From positions 1-54,363 of the forward strand of contig JAKSMO010000009.1 of assembly GCA_024400545.1 (NCBI GenBank): DNA of 54,363 bases. Reading direction: 5' to 3'. Within the stretch, counting starts at the first letter, position 1. The number at the start of each line of letters is the position of its first letter. Position numbers and translations under genes: made by a program. This DNA comes from Bacteroidales bacterium. Lineage in GTDB: Bacteria > Bacteroidota > Bacteroidia > Bacteroidales > P3. This document shows, piece by piece, positions 25,642 through 35,489 of the stretch. The notes under the pieces were generated by a model, which saw only the letters and a program-made list of their open reading frames with translations, was not told the origin of the DNA and ran no database searches.

Positions 25642-25704
25642 CTGAGACCACCATTTCAAATCAACAAATAAACAAAACAACGAATCAACATATAATATAT
25701 TAAT

Positions 25705-26661
25705 ATGAATCTATTAAATATATCTGGTTCTCCTCACGTTCACAGCGACGAATCCACTAAGAAAATCATGTGGCGTGTAAACATGGCCTTGATACCCGCA
25801 TTGGTGTGCAGTATCGCATTCTTCGGCCTGAACGCACTCATCATCAGCCTGGTATCGGTGGCCTGCTGCTGCCTGTTCCAGTGGCTTATCGAAAAATTCA
25901 TTCTTAAAACTCCCACAACTGTATGCGACGGTTCGGCCGTAGTTACCGGTTTGTTGCTGGCATTCAACGTGCCTGCCACCACTCAGATGTTTGGTCTTGT
26001 GGCTATTGGCGCACTTGTGGCTATCGGCGTAGGCAAAATGACCTTCGGCGGTCTTGGCAAGAACCCCTTCAACCCCGCATTGGTCGGCCGTGTTTTCTTG
26101 CTCATCTCCTTCCCCGTACAGATGACCACATGGCCTGTTGCCGGCAACCTCTTCCCCATGAGCTTCGACACCGTTGCAGGTGCTACCCCTCTGGGTCTTT
26201 TGAAAGAAGGTGGCGAATTGAACTTCACTGTGCTTGATGCTTTCCTCGGTACCATTGGTGGTTCGATGGGTGAGGTCAGCGCCATCGCTATTTTGATTGG
26301 TGCCGCATACCTGCTTATCAAGAAGGTTATCACCTGGCATATTCCCGTATCGTTCATTGGCACCGCTTTTGTAGTCAGTGCTATCATGTGGCTCTGCGGT
26401 GTAGATGGTGTGGCAGATCCCTGCACCACTATCCTCACTGGCGGTATCATGCTGGGTGCCTGCTTTATGGCCACCGATATGGTTACCTCGCCCATGACCA
26501 AGATGGGTCAGCTCATCTTTGGTTTTGGTTGCGGCCTGCTCACCATTATCATCCGTACTTGGGGTGCTTATCCCGAAGGCGTGTCCTTCGCCATCCTGCT
26601 CATGAACGCAGCTACCCCCCTCATCAACAAATGGTGCAAGCCCACCCGCTTTGCCTGCTAA
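25705..26661 (+). CDS. rnfD: RnfD, membrane subunit with covalently bound FMN
   Basis: This 318-residue protein has about eight to nine hydrophobic segments and the motif GKNPFNPALVGRVFL typical of RnfD/NqrB. The segment DTVAGATPLG contains the Thr expected to bind FMN through phosphoester linkage. It forms the ion-conducting membrane core. Confidence 0.94.
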   Translation: MNLLNISGSPHVHSDESTKKIMWRVNMALIPALVCSIAFFGLNALIISLVSVACCCLFQWLIEKFILKTPTTVCDGSAVVTGLLLAFNVPATTQMFGLVAIGALVAIGVGKMTFGGLGKNPFNPALVGRVFLLISFPVQMTTWPVAGNLFPMSFDTVAGATPLGLLKEGGELNFTVLDAFLGTIGGSMGEVSAIAILIGAAYLLIKKVITWHIPVSFIGTAFVVSAIMWLCGVDGVADPCTTILTGGIMLGACFMATDMVTSPMTKMGQLIFGFGCGLLTIIIRTWGAYPEGVSFAILLMNAATPLINKWCKPTRFAC

Positions 26662-26693
26662 CTGATTTATCCGACAATAGAAAATAAAGAATT

Positions 26694-27257
26694 ATGGCTA
26701 AGAAAGCTCAATCTACATTAATTAATATGTTGCTGTCACTCACCATCATTGCTGTGGTGGCAGCTGCCGCACTGGCCGCAGTTAGCAATGTGACGGCCGA
26801 TCCTATTGCACAGGCCCAGAAACAAAAGAAAGAAGATGCTATCAAAGCTGTGCTTCCCGCTTTTGACCAACTCGAAGAGATGGAAATCGAAGGAGTGTCT
26901 TGCACAAAAGCCCTTAACGCTGCTGGCGAGTTTACGGGCATGGCCATTGAGGCTAAGAGTGCCAAAGGCTTTGGTGGTGACTTGGTTGCCATGGTAGGCT
27001 TCGATGCCGAAGGCAACATCACCGGCTATCAGATTTTGCAGACTGCCGAAACTCCCGGCTTGGGAGCCAAGGCTGGCGAATGGTTCCAGGAAGGCCAGAA
27101 GGGCAACGTGATTGGCAAAAATCCTGCCAACGGCCTTATGGTAACTAAGGACGGTGGCGATGTGGATGCCATCAGTGGTTCCACCATCACCTCCCGCGCA
27201 TTCTGCGACTTGATCAACAATGCTTACGCAATTTTCCAGAAAGGAGGAAATGAATAA
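26694..27257 (+). CDS. rnfG: RnfG, periplasmic FMN-binding subunit
   Basis: A single N-terminal membrane helix is followed by the FMN-binding domain. The flavinylation motif near residues 157-166 reads DAISGSTITSRA, where the final Thr of SGST corresponds to the FMN-linked Thr of the S(T)GA(S)T motif. The late Gly-rich segment TPGLGAKAGE is also typical. 187 residues; its stop overlaps the start of rnfE by one base. Confidence 0.94.
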   Translation: MAKKAQSTLINMLLSLTIIAVVAAAALAAVSNVTADPIAQAQKQKKEDAIKAVLPAFDQLEEMEIEGVSCTKALNAAGEFTGMAIEAKSAKGFGGDLVAMVGFDAEGNITGYQILQTAETPGLGAKAGEWFQEGQKGNVIGKNPANGLMVTKDGGDVDAISGSTITSRAFCDLINNAYAIFQKGGNE

Positions 27258-27841
27258 TGAAAGCTGTAGATATTATTAAAAACGGTCTCATTAAAGAGAA
27301 CCCCACATGGGTGCTTATCCTGGGTATGTGCCCCACCCTGGCCACCACTTCCAGTGCCATCAACGGTATGTGCATGGGTTTGGCCACCGCATTTGTGCTC
27401 ATGATGTCCAACATCGTCATCTCGCTGCTCAAATCGCTCATCCCCGATAAAGTGCGTATCCCCGCTTTCATCGTAGTTATCGCCACCTTCGTCACCATCG
27501 TACAGTTGGTGATGCAGGCATACCTGCCCGACCTTTACGACACCCTCGGCCTGTTTATCCCCCTCATTGTGGTAAACTGCATTGTGCTGGGTCGTGCCGA
27601 AGCATTCGCTTCGAAGAACAACGTATGGCATTCCCTTCTCGACGGCTTATTCATGGGTTTGGGTTTCACCTGGGCTCTCACCCTCATTGGCCTCGTTCGC
27701 GAAATGCTGGGTGCCGGCGCTATTTTCGGCCACAACTTCATTGGTGGTTCTGACGGCATGTTGCTCTTCATCCTGGCTCCTGGAGGCTTCTTAGTTTTAG
27801 GTTTCTTGATGGCTCTCGTACAGAAAATCCAGAAAAAGTAG
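27257..27841 (+). CDS. rnfE: RnfE, integral membrane subunit
   Basis: The 194-residue protein has six hydrophobic segments and the motifs NPTWVLILGMCPTLATTSSA and VVNCIVLGRAEAFASKN that identify RnfE rather than its homologue RnfA. RnfE and RnfA form a pair binding a [2Fe-2S] cluster in the membrane. In most Bacteroidales rnfA follows rnfE directly, but here the next 136 bp are non-coding and an unrelated gene follows. Confidence 0.93.
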   Translation: MKAVDIIKNGLIKENPTWVLILGMCPTLATTSSAINGMCMGLATAFVLMMSNIVISLLKSLIPDKVRIPAFIVVIATFVTIVQLVMQAYLPDLYDTLGLFIPLIVVNCIVLGRAEAFASKNNVWHSLLDGLFMGLGFTWALTLIGLVREMLGAGAIFGHNFIGGSDGMLLFILAPGGFLVLGFLMALVQKIQKK

Positions 27842-27977
27842 TTAAAAAATGTTAAATATAAGCCTTAGGGGGTGACCAAAACGCCTTTTTTGAGTCTTAT
27901 ATACACAAGAAATTTAAATGAACATTTTTTATTTATTTTTTTGAAACGAGAATTTAGAAACTAAAAACAATAAAATC

Positions 27978-28424
27978 ATGAAGAAAATTGCACTTTTGAC
28001 AGTAATTTTGTTCACGTTCGTTGGCGGAGGAAAGGCATTGGCTCAGGACTGCGACGCAATTCTGGCACCTTTCTTTCAATTGAACAACATGAACAAGGAC
28101 GATTACCCCGCAGAGAAAGCAGCATGGTTTTGCATCTTATCGCAGAACTCATTCTACCTTTCCACAACTGCACCCCGCGAAGCACATGTGTATGACCTCA
28201 CTGACCTTACCGACCTTACCACAGGTGAGAAAGTAAGCAGCGACTTTGTACCCGACCTGAATACGCTGAGCTACTATCGCTACAATTTCTCTCATTTCAG
28301 ACACATGAGTGGCGATCGTGCATGCTATTTCCGCTATGGGAGACGAAGCGACCATACCTACCTGGTGCTTCGCGAAACCAACGAGGCTTACCTCACGGCT
28401 CTTCACGAATATAATAATAGATAG
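27978..28424 (+). CDS. Small secreted hypothetical protein
   Basis: The 148-residue protein has a clear signal peptide (MKKIALLTVILFTFVGGGKALA) and no domain I recognise. A short DLTDLTDLT tract from a 9-nt triplication lies mid-protein. It is placed just before a large T9SS-type cargo protein with a 26-bp gap and may be co-transcribed with it. No C-terminal sorting domain is seen. Function unknown. Confidence 0.7.
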   Translation: MKKIALLTVILFTFVGGGKALAQDCDAILAPFFQLNNMNKDDYPAEKAAWFCILSQNSFYLSTTAPREAHVYDLTDLTDLTTGEKVSSDFVPDLNTLSYYRYNFSHFRHMSGDRACYFRYGRRSDHTYLVLRETNEAYLTALHEYNNR

Positions 28425-28450
28425 TTATTAACCCTCAAAAATACACCACT

Positions 28451-31400
28451 ATGAAAAAGACAATATTACTCACACTGGTGATGACCGTTTTAGGCTGTTT
28501 AAACTTGATGGGTCAAACAACTATCCATTATGACTTAAACAACGACATTCACGACTCTATCATCGAGCTCGCCGCCAACATGGAGGTTTCGGTCAGCGAT
28601 GATGGTAGTATCGACGGTCCCTACAACCACGGTCACGACTATCATGTCACCATTCGTTTGCGTTGCGACACCCTCGACTCCACAGCAATGAAGAGTGCCA
28701 GCATATCCATCAATACTCACATTATGGATATCCACTGCGACGACACCCTTTATGTGTACGATGGCGACGCTGTTGACCCAGCCCGCTTGTTCTGGAAAGG
28801 CAACAACTGCTGGAGAAACACCGAGCAAGAGACCTTTTATGTCACACCTACCAATCCTAATGGTTCCATTACCATAAGATTCCGTGCCGTTCCTCGCGAC
28901 ATGACTACTTGGACAGGATCCAACGATGGTTTCAAAGTAACCATGCACTGCGCCAAGCCTTGTGAGAAAGTGACCGCTGTGATTGATAGCTTGTATGAAC
29001 ATACCGACCTCATCACAGGTGCTGTTATCGACACCGCCTACATGCGTTGGGTTCCCGCTAACGTTGATACCATCTTCTACTTTGTTGACGTTCACTCCAC
29101 CGACTCGTTGGGCAGAGACACCATCATAAGAGTGCAGACCGACAGCATCATCCGAGTTGACACCGTTTCTTTTGTTTGGGCTGCATTGGCCTGCCAAGGA
29201 CAAGGACTCAGACTGCATGGCCACGGCGAATACACCGACTACATTGCAGAATATCAGCCCACCGACGACAATGTGATCTTCAAATGGGACTTGGTAGTCG
29301 ATTCCTTAACACGAATTGGCAGCAGTGGCGGTAAACTGGCAAAAACCAACAAATTCCAACGTGCCGACTGCTATAATGTAACGCTATTGCTAACAGACCA
29401 ACGAGGATGCGAATCCAACCCGAAGGCTAGCGTACAGGTTCGCGTAGCACAAAACCCCATCAAGACGATCTTTGACCTTGACGACATCTGCAACAACGAC
29501 TCTTTGCTCGTGAACGTAGGTTACGAAGGCGAACAAGGAACCCTTACCCTTAAGAAGATTGAATACACCAAGACAGTTACCAAAGTGTACCAGAAGAGAA
29601 CCTTTATCCCTGACGGCCCCAACTGCGGAGGTGAGACAGACAAATGCTATAAAGCTGCCGTCACATTCGACGAATACAATCCTGGCCAAGAAATCACCTC
29701 GGCAAGCGATATCTGCTCCATTTGCATTAACTATGAACACACCTTCATGGGCGACTACCGACTGGCTATTGAGTGCCCAATCTTCGACGAAAACGTATCA
29801 CAGACTCGAGGCAGAGCTGTACTCAAATACGGTAAATTCTGCACTGGCTCCGACTGCGACCCATTAGCCACAGCCGAATCCCCCGACGGTACAGGTGCTG
29901 GTGGTGGTATGAACTCCGGTATTCCTATTCGTAGCTGGGATGGTACTGGCCCAAATACTTGCGACTCCCTCTATAATCCCTTTGGTAAAGGATGGAACTA
30001 CTGCTGGTCTCGTAATGGCAACTACCAATTAGTCACCGGACATTGGGCTGACGATGGCGCTGACCAACAAGGCATGTACATTTCTAGTGGTCCTACCGTA
30101 ACTCCCGCCGTTGACGATCGCCCAGTTGTTCCTGGCTATTTCATTTCCCACCCAGGTGAGCATTCAACCGAAGCACTGACCCAAACCCGCGACTCGAGCG
30201 ACCACAACGGAAAACTCAACTACTATCGTCCCGCAAGTGATTTCAGCGATCTGATCGGTTGCCCTCTTAATGGTGAATGGAAAGCCGTAGTTTGCGACTT
30301 CTGGGGCGCAGATAATGGCTGGGTATTCAACTGGAGTATGGATATTTGCGGAGCATCCCACAATGAAGGTTGCGACTATCAGGTCGGCATCGACTCTGTG
30401 GTTTGGCATCCCGACACCAACCGCATCCTCCATCCTGAGGACTTCCGCGACAATAAGTACAAAGGACTAATCATCAATGGCAAGGCATTCGACCCCACAT
30501 CGGCATACATATCCTCGCCCGACACTGCTGGACTATTCCGCATCCGCCTGTCAATTTACGACGAGTACGGCTGTCGTTGGGACACCCTTACCAAAATCAC
30601 CTCCTACTACACTCCTCTGCCCAACCTTGGCAACGACACCACCCTCTGCGGTGTTAACTCCACTGTGCTGGATGCTACCGACAGATACATCAACAGACCC
30701 AACACTAACTACCGCTATATGTGGGAGCCTTACGGCCAAACCACTCCTACCATCGTAACCGAGACCAACACGGGCCACGATACCCGCTATGTTGTGCAGG
30801 TTGTAAATGATATGGATAACAAAAAGTGCGCAGCCCGCGACACCATCATCGTGGCCGTTCGTCCTCAGCCTAAGCCCAACTTCGACCCCGGCTTCTATCC
30901 CCTCGAAGGTTGCGAACCTCTCACTATCAACTTCACCAACACCACTACCGACGGACACCTCTATCGTTGGGACTTTGGCGATGGCACATACTCTACTCTT
31001 AAGAACCCCAGCCACACCTACGGCTCCGGTATCTATGACCTTAAGTATTATGTAGAGAGCGATGGTGGTTGTAAAGACTCACTCATCTATCACGACCTCA
31101 TCACTGTATTCCCCCAGGCAAAAGCTTCTTTCTCCTGGGAGCCCACCTTCCCCACCGTGCTTCATCCCACCATCACCCTCAACAACACCACCGCACCCGA
31201 CGAAGGATTCAATAAATATTTCTGGGAAATTCAGTACGACAAGAACAACCCATACTCTGTTGAGACCTTTACCGACCGCAACCCGTCCTACACCTGGACA
31301 GCCGACGACGGACGTGACATCTCCGGTGCTTACACCGTTCGACTCATCACCCGTGCCGACAACCACGGTCCCAGCGGTGTGCTTACCTCTTGTGGCGACA

Positions 31401-31714
31401 CTGTGGAGAACACCATCCTCATCATCAACGACAATCTGAAGTTCCCCAATATCGTCACTCCTAATGGCGACGGTATCAACGACCGCTTCGTGATTGGCAA
31501 CCTTGTTGAAGGCTTGGCTTATCCTATCAACCAACTCGAAATCTTCGACAAATGGGGTTCGCGTGTATTCCACGCCGACAATATCTCGAAAGAAGAAGAT
31601 TTCTGGGATCCCGCCCGCAATAATATTCCTGCCGGCACCTACTTCTACAAGTTCTCCGGCAAGGGTTATCAAGGCAACATTGAACACAATGGCGTTATCG
31701 AAGTTGTTAAATAA
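28451..31714 (+). CDS. Large secreted protein with CUB-like, P-like and PKD domains and a type B T9SS sorting domain
   Basis: The 1087-residue protein has a signal peptide (MKKTILLTLVMTVLGCLNLM), a CUB-like N-terminal region (DDTLYVYDGDAVDPARLFWKG), and a mid-region resembling a proprotein-convertase P domain (ICINYEHTFMGDYRLAIECP; LNGEWKAVVCDFWGADNGW). A PKD domain follows (YRWDFGDGTYSTLKNPSHTY). The last 85 residues, NIVTPNGDGINDRF onwards, are the gliding/type B C-terminal domain read by the type IX secretion system. It is expected at the cell surface or released. Partner of the following, similarly built gene. Binding target unknown. Confidence 0.85.
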   Translation: MKKTILLTLVMTVLGCLNLMGQTTIHYDLNNDIHDSIIELAANMEVSVSDDGSIDGPYNHGHDYHVTIRLRCDTLDSTAMKSASISINTHIMDIHCDDTLYVYDGDAVDPARLFWKGNNCWRNTEQETFYVTPTNPNGSITIRFRAVPRDMTTWTGSNDGFKVTMHCAKPCEKVTAVIDSLYEHTDLITGAVIDTAYMRWVPANVDTIFYFVDVHSTDSLGRDTIIRVQTDSIIRVDTVSFVWAALACQGQGLRLHGHGEYTDYIAEYQPTDDNVIFKWDLVVDSLTRIGSSGGKLAKTNKFQRADCYNVTLLLTDQRGCESNPKASVQVRVAQNPIKTIFDLDDICNNDSLLVNVGYEGEQGTLTLKKIEYTKTVTKVYQKRTFIPDGPNCGGETDKCYKAAVTFDEYNPGQEITSASDICSICINYEHTFMGDYRLAIECPIFDENVSQTRGRAVLKYGKFCTGSDCDPLATAESPDGTGAGGGMNSGIPIRSWDGTGPNTCDSLYNPFGKGWNYCWSRNGNYQLVTGHWADDGADQQGMYISSGPTVTPAVDDRPVVPGYFISHPGEHSTEALTQTRDSSDHNGKLNYYRPASDFSDLIGCPLNGEWKAVVCDFWGADNGWVFNWSMDICGASHNEGCDYQVGIDSVVWHPDTNRILHPEDFRDNKYKGLIINGKAFDPTSAYISSPDTAGLFRIRLSIYDEYGCRWDTLTKITSYYTPLPNLGNDTTLCGVNSTVLDATDRYINRPNTNYRYMWEPYGQTTPTIVTETNTGHDTRYVVQVVNDMDNKKCAARDTIIVAVRPQPKPNFDPGFYPLEGCEPLTINFTNTTTDGHLYRWDFGDGTYSTLKNPSHTYGSGIYDLKYYVESDGGCKDSLIYHDLITVFPQAKASFSWEPTFPTVLHPTITLNNTTAPDEGFNKYFWEIQYDKNNPYSVETFTDRNPSYTWTADDGRDISGAYTVRLITRADNHGPSGVLTSCGDTVENTILIINDNLKFPNIVTPNGDGINDRFVIGNLVEGLAYPINQLEIFDKWGSRVFHADNISKEEDFWDPARNNIPAGTYFYKFSGKGYQGNIEHNGVIEVVK

Positions 31715-34700
31715 CATAGACAATCTGCCTATATCAGCTAAGGGTGTCCTGCAGGACACCCTTTTGCTGATATTTTTCGTTTTGGCCATTCCGCATTGCC
31801 AGGCTCGACATCGCGATACCCTGGGAGTTGGTTCCTCAGCCTTCTTTGTGCAAAACCTTGGTCAGTGGAAAGGTCCAATTCTTTACAAATCTAATCTTCG
31901 CAATGCCATCCTCTATGCCGAAACCAATCGGTTCACTTTCATTCTCCATGCCTCTGACCCCGATAAAGAGGAACACACAACCCATCCCCATCTCCCAACC
32001 AAAAGCCACATATATCGTGTAGCTTTTGTGGATGCCAATGCCGATGTGGATATTCAACATCAGGACATCGATCCCAATACCGGCTACGACAACTACTACT
32101 ACGGCAAAGATCCTTCGCGTTGGGTCACGCATCTGCCCCATTACACCACACTCCTCTACCGTAATCTTTATCCGGGCATCGATATGGATGTCCACACCGC
32201 CACCTCGGCACTGAAAACCAACTTTTACATTTCACCTGGAGCCCATCCCTCCACCATCGTGATGAACTACGACGGCGTTGAAAAGCTATACCTCAGCGGC
32301 ACCAATCTCATTGTTCGCACGTCCGTAGGCGAAGTGGTAGAAATGAGTCCATACGCCTATCAAGAAACCGACACCGGACGCACCGAAGTCGCTGCCCGTT
32401 ATCAAATACGTGGCACCGAAGTGCGTTTTGTAATACCCAACTACGATACCACACTCCCCCTTACCATCGACCCCATACTCCATTTCTCCACATACACCGG
32501 CTCCACTGCCGACAACTGGGGCACAACAGCAACTTACGACTCTCACAAAAACACCTATACCGCCGGCCTTGTATGGAACAATCCCGGCACCTACCCCATA
32601 TCCACTGGGGCATACGACAATACCTATAACGGCAATGCCGACATTGGAATCTTCAAGATTGACACCTCTGGCACCCAAAGAATATTTGCCACCTATTTAG
32701 GCGGAAGTCTTGCCGACATGCCCCACAGTATGTACGTGAACACTTTCGACGAACTGGTGATATTCGGCACCACCGGATCGGACGACTTTCCTGTCACGCC
32801 CAATGCCTACGACACCTCTTTCAACGGAGGAAGAACATTATATTACGAAGGCTCCGACCTCATTAGTTTCGAGAATGGTTCCGACATCTTTGTTTCCCGC
32901 CTTTCGGCCGACGGAACCCAGCTGCAGGCGTCCACCTATATTGGTGGTTCCGACAACGACGGATTGAACTACCGCAACAGCTTCACCTACCGCGAAATCA
33001 TGTGTGGCAACGATTCGCTGCACTACAACTACGGAGACGGAGCCAGGGGTGAACTCATTACCGATGATATGAACAATGTGTATATCGGCTCCACCACCTT
33101 TTCCGAGAACTTCCCCACCACCTCAGGCAGCATACAACCCATGCCCATGATGAAACAAAACGGGGTGGTTTTCAAGCTCGACTACCGATTCCAAAACCTG
33201 ATATGGTCCACTTATTTGGGTGGTAGTGACAACGATGCCGTTTACTCCATTGATGTAGATAGCAACTACAATGTCATCGCCTGCGGAGGCACCAGCTCAT
33301 GGAATTTTCCCGTCACCCCCAATGCCTATCAGCACACCTTTGGCGGCGGCACTGCCGATGGCTTTATCACAAAAATTTCCTACAACGGAGACCAATTGCT
33401 AGCCAGCACCTTCTTTGGATCGAGCGAATACGACCAAGTGTATTTTGTCCGCACTTCAAAAAACAACTCTGTTTACATCTATGGACAAACCAAGGCCCCC
33501 GGTTCTACCATGGTGCACAATGCCAACTATAATGTGCCTGGCGCCGGCATGCTGCTAGCCCACCTCAGCCCCAATCTAAACTCACTCCATTGGTCCACAG
33601 TATTCGGCACCCCACTTGGCCACCCCAACCTCTCCCCTACCGCCTTTGCCTGCGATGTTTGCAACCGCATATACGCTGCCGGATGGGGACGCGACTGGGT
33701 GCATAACTGTGTGCAGGATTGGAACATGGGTGGGTCCACCGGAATGGAAGTCAGCTCCGACGCCGTGCAGTCCACCACCGACGGCGAAGACTTCTACATC
33801 ATTTCCCTTGACCAAGATGCCGACCATATTGAGTTTGCCACTTTCTTTGGCGAGTTGCACGACCCCGACATCAGCAACTACCATGGCCGAGACCATGTGG
33901 ATGGAGGAACCTCACGTTTCGACAAATTTTCCACCCTCTACCAGAGTGTTTGCGCCAGCTGTGGCGGTAGCAATAATTTCCCCACAACCACCAATGCATG
34001 GTCGAATACCAACCTTAGTTCCAACTGCAACAATGCGGTATTCCGCCTGAATGTCCACAACGACTTCCCCGTAGCCGAATGCCTCCAACCCCAAGTGGGC
34101 TGTTATCCTCCCTATACCATTCAATTCACCAACACCGGACGAGGCACCTCCTTCCATTGGGATTTTGGCGACGGATCCACCTCCACCGACACCCATCCCC
34201 AGCATACCTATACCGAAAGCGGAATTTTCCGGGTGAGACTCATTGCTTTTCGCACCAATGGCTGCCAAACTTCCGACACCCACTACCTCAACGTGCAGAT
34301 ACTCTCGCCTGAAGGGCATACACTTTCATCCCAAGTGTCCTGCACCCACGAGCCTATTACTGTCGGCACCCATCCTCTGCCAGGCTGTACCTACCAATGG
34401 ACCACACCGGGGGTTTCCGACCCCAACATTGCCAACCCCTATGTCACCCAAAGCGGCACATACATCCTCGTAACCTCCACCCCCGAAGGGTGCACAGAGA
34501 CCGACACCTTCAAGATACAATACTACGACATCATCGACACACTCATCCTCCATTCGCCCACATGCCCTGGAGGTGACAACGGCTATGCCGAGCTGACGCT
34601 ACTACCCGATGCCGCTGATAGCACTATTATCTATTGGGATGGTATTGCGGGTGGCACAACCTCGCCCAATTTTGCAGCCAGCAGCAACACGCATACCCTC

Positions 34701-35489
34701 TATATCGAGAGCAAGGGATGCACCTATTCCACCACATTCCGCATCACCGACCCGCCTTCGCTCCAATACAACGTCAAATCTGCCACAGCTGTTTGCAATG
34801 ATGAGTGCGACGGCTGGATCAAAGTAACCTATGGCTATCCCGGACAATCCACCCGCGACACCCTTGTGGAAGGCCTCTGCGATGGCGAGCACACCATTTA
34901 TTTCACCGACACAGCCGGATGCCCCTATTCCGCTTCGGCCACCATCATTCGCGACACCGCGCTCAGGAACCTCAAAATTTGGGCCGACGACTCCTCCTTC
35001 TTCTTATCCGAAAGCGTGCGGCTCCACGTCACCCCCGTCGAAGGTGCCACCTACTCATGGCACGACCCCTCCACCATCGACAACCCCAACAGCCACAGTC
35101 CCCTCGTCACCCCTGTCGATACCATCACCGTATATGACTGCCAAGTGACCGACGAATATGGTTGCAGCTGGTTTGGCAGCATAATGCTGCATTGCACCGA
35201 AGTCAATTGCGGACGTCCAAACATATTTATCCCCAACGCATTCTCACCCAACGGCGACGGGCAGAACGACCGGCTCTGCTTTAGTGGCGACTTTGTGCTC
35301 GATTTCTACCTGGCCATTTATTCTCGTTGGGGCGAAAAGGTGTTTGAGACCAACGATATTCACGACTGCTGGGATGGCCGCTACAACGACAACTGGTGCT
35401 TGCCTGGCGTTTACACATACTACTGCCGAGTAAAATGCGAAGCAGGTTTCCAAAACCTCCTCAAAGGCGATATCACACTTATACGATGA
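31689..35489 (+). CDS. Large secreted SBBP-repeat protein with PKD domain and type B T9SS sorting domain
   Basis: I take the ATG at 31689, overlapping the previous gene by 26 nt. It is the only ATG before the signal sequence TLLLIFFVLAIPHCQA and gives 1266 residues. The central part carries SBBP-type beta-propeller repeats (FATYLGGSLADMPHS, DDFPVTPNAYDTSF, IWSTYLGGSDNDAVY and others). A PKD domain follows (FHWDFGDGSTSTDTHPQHTY), then Ig-like stretches, and the type B sorting domain IFIPNAFSPNGDGQNDRL at the C-terminus. The cryptic upstream frame back to 31494 is only a shadow of the previous gene. A terminator-like hairpin lies in the signal-peptide codons. It ends in an ATGA overlap with the next gene. 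Confidence 0.82.
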   Translation: MALSKLLNNIDNLPISAKGVLQDTLLLIFFVLAIPHCQARHRDTLGVGSSAFFVQNLGQWKGPILYKSNLRNAILYAETNRFTFILHASDPDKEEHTTHPHLPTKSHIYRVAFVDANADVDIQHQDIDPNTGYDNYYYGKDPSRWVTHLPHYTTLLYRNLYPGIDMDVHTATSALKTNFYISPGAHPSTIVMNYDGVEKLYLSGTNLIVRTSVGEVVEMSPYAYQETDTGRTEVAARYQIRGTEVRFVIPNYDTTLPLTIDPILHFSTYTGSTADNWGTTATYDSHKNTYTAGLVWNNPGTYPISTGAYDNTYNGNADIGIFKIDTSGTQRIFATYLGGSLADMPHSMYVNTFDELVIFGTTGSDDFPVTPNAYDTSFNGGRTLYYEGSDLISFENGSDIFVSRLSADGTQLQASTYIGGSDNDGLNYRNSFTYREIMCGNDSLHYNYGDGARGELITDDMNNVYIGSTTFSENFPTTSGSIQPMPMMKQNGVVFKLDYRFQNLIWSTYLGGSDNDAVYSIDVDSNYNVIACGGTSSWNFPVTPNAYQHTFGGGTADGFITKISYNGDQLLASTFFGSSEYDQVYFVRTSKNNSVYIYGQTKAPGSTMVHNANYNVPGAGMLLAHLSPNLNSLHWSTVFGTPLGHPNLSPTAFACDVCNRIYAAGWGRDWVHNCVQDWNMGGSTGMEVSSDAVQSTTDGEDFYIISLDQDADHIEFATFFGELHDPDISNYHGRDHVDGGTSRFDKFSTLYQSVCASCGGSNNFPTTTNAWSNTNLSSNCNNAVFRLNVHNDFPVAECLQPQVGCYPPYTIQFTNTGRGTSFHWDFGDGSTSTDTHPQHTYTESGIFRVRLIAFRTNGCQTSDTHYLNVQILSPEGHTLSSQVSCTHEPITVGTHPLPGCTYQWTTPGVSDPNIANPYVTQSGTYILVTSTPEGCTETDTFKIQYYDIIDTLILHSPTCPGGDNGYAELTLLPDAADSTIIYWDGIAGGTTSPNFAASSNTHTLYIESKGCTYSTTFRITDPPSLQYNVKSATAVCNDECDGWIKVTYGYPGQSTRDTLVEGLCDGEHTIYFTDTAGCPYSASATIIRDTALRNLKIWADDSSFFLSESVRLHVTPVEGATYSWHDPSTIDNPNSHSPLVTPVDTITVYDCQVTDEYGCSWFGSIMLHCTEVNCGRPNIFIPNAFSPNGDGQNDRLCFSGDFVLDFYLAIYSRWGEKVFETNDIHDCWDGRYNDNWCLPGVYTYYCRVKCEAGFQNLLKGDITLIR
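31731..31773 (+). terminator. Terminator-like hairpin inside the 5' coding region of the SBBP gene
   Basis: AAGGGTGTCC (31740-31749) pairs perfectly with GGACACCCTT (31754-31763) around TGCA, and ATATCAGC (31731-31738) pairs with GCTGATAT (31766-31773) to extend the stem. A T-rich stretch follows. It begins 17 bp after the stop of the upstream gene, so it may partly terminate that transcript while coding for the signal peptide of the next. Confidence 0.6.

Noticed and set aside
31494-31688. Upstream extension of the SBBP-repeat gene
   Set aside because: It is the out-of-frame shadow of the T9SS sorting domain of the preceding gene; a signal peptide follows the ATG at 31689.
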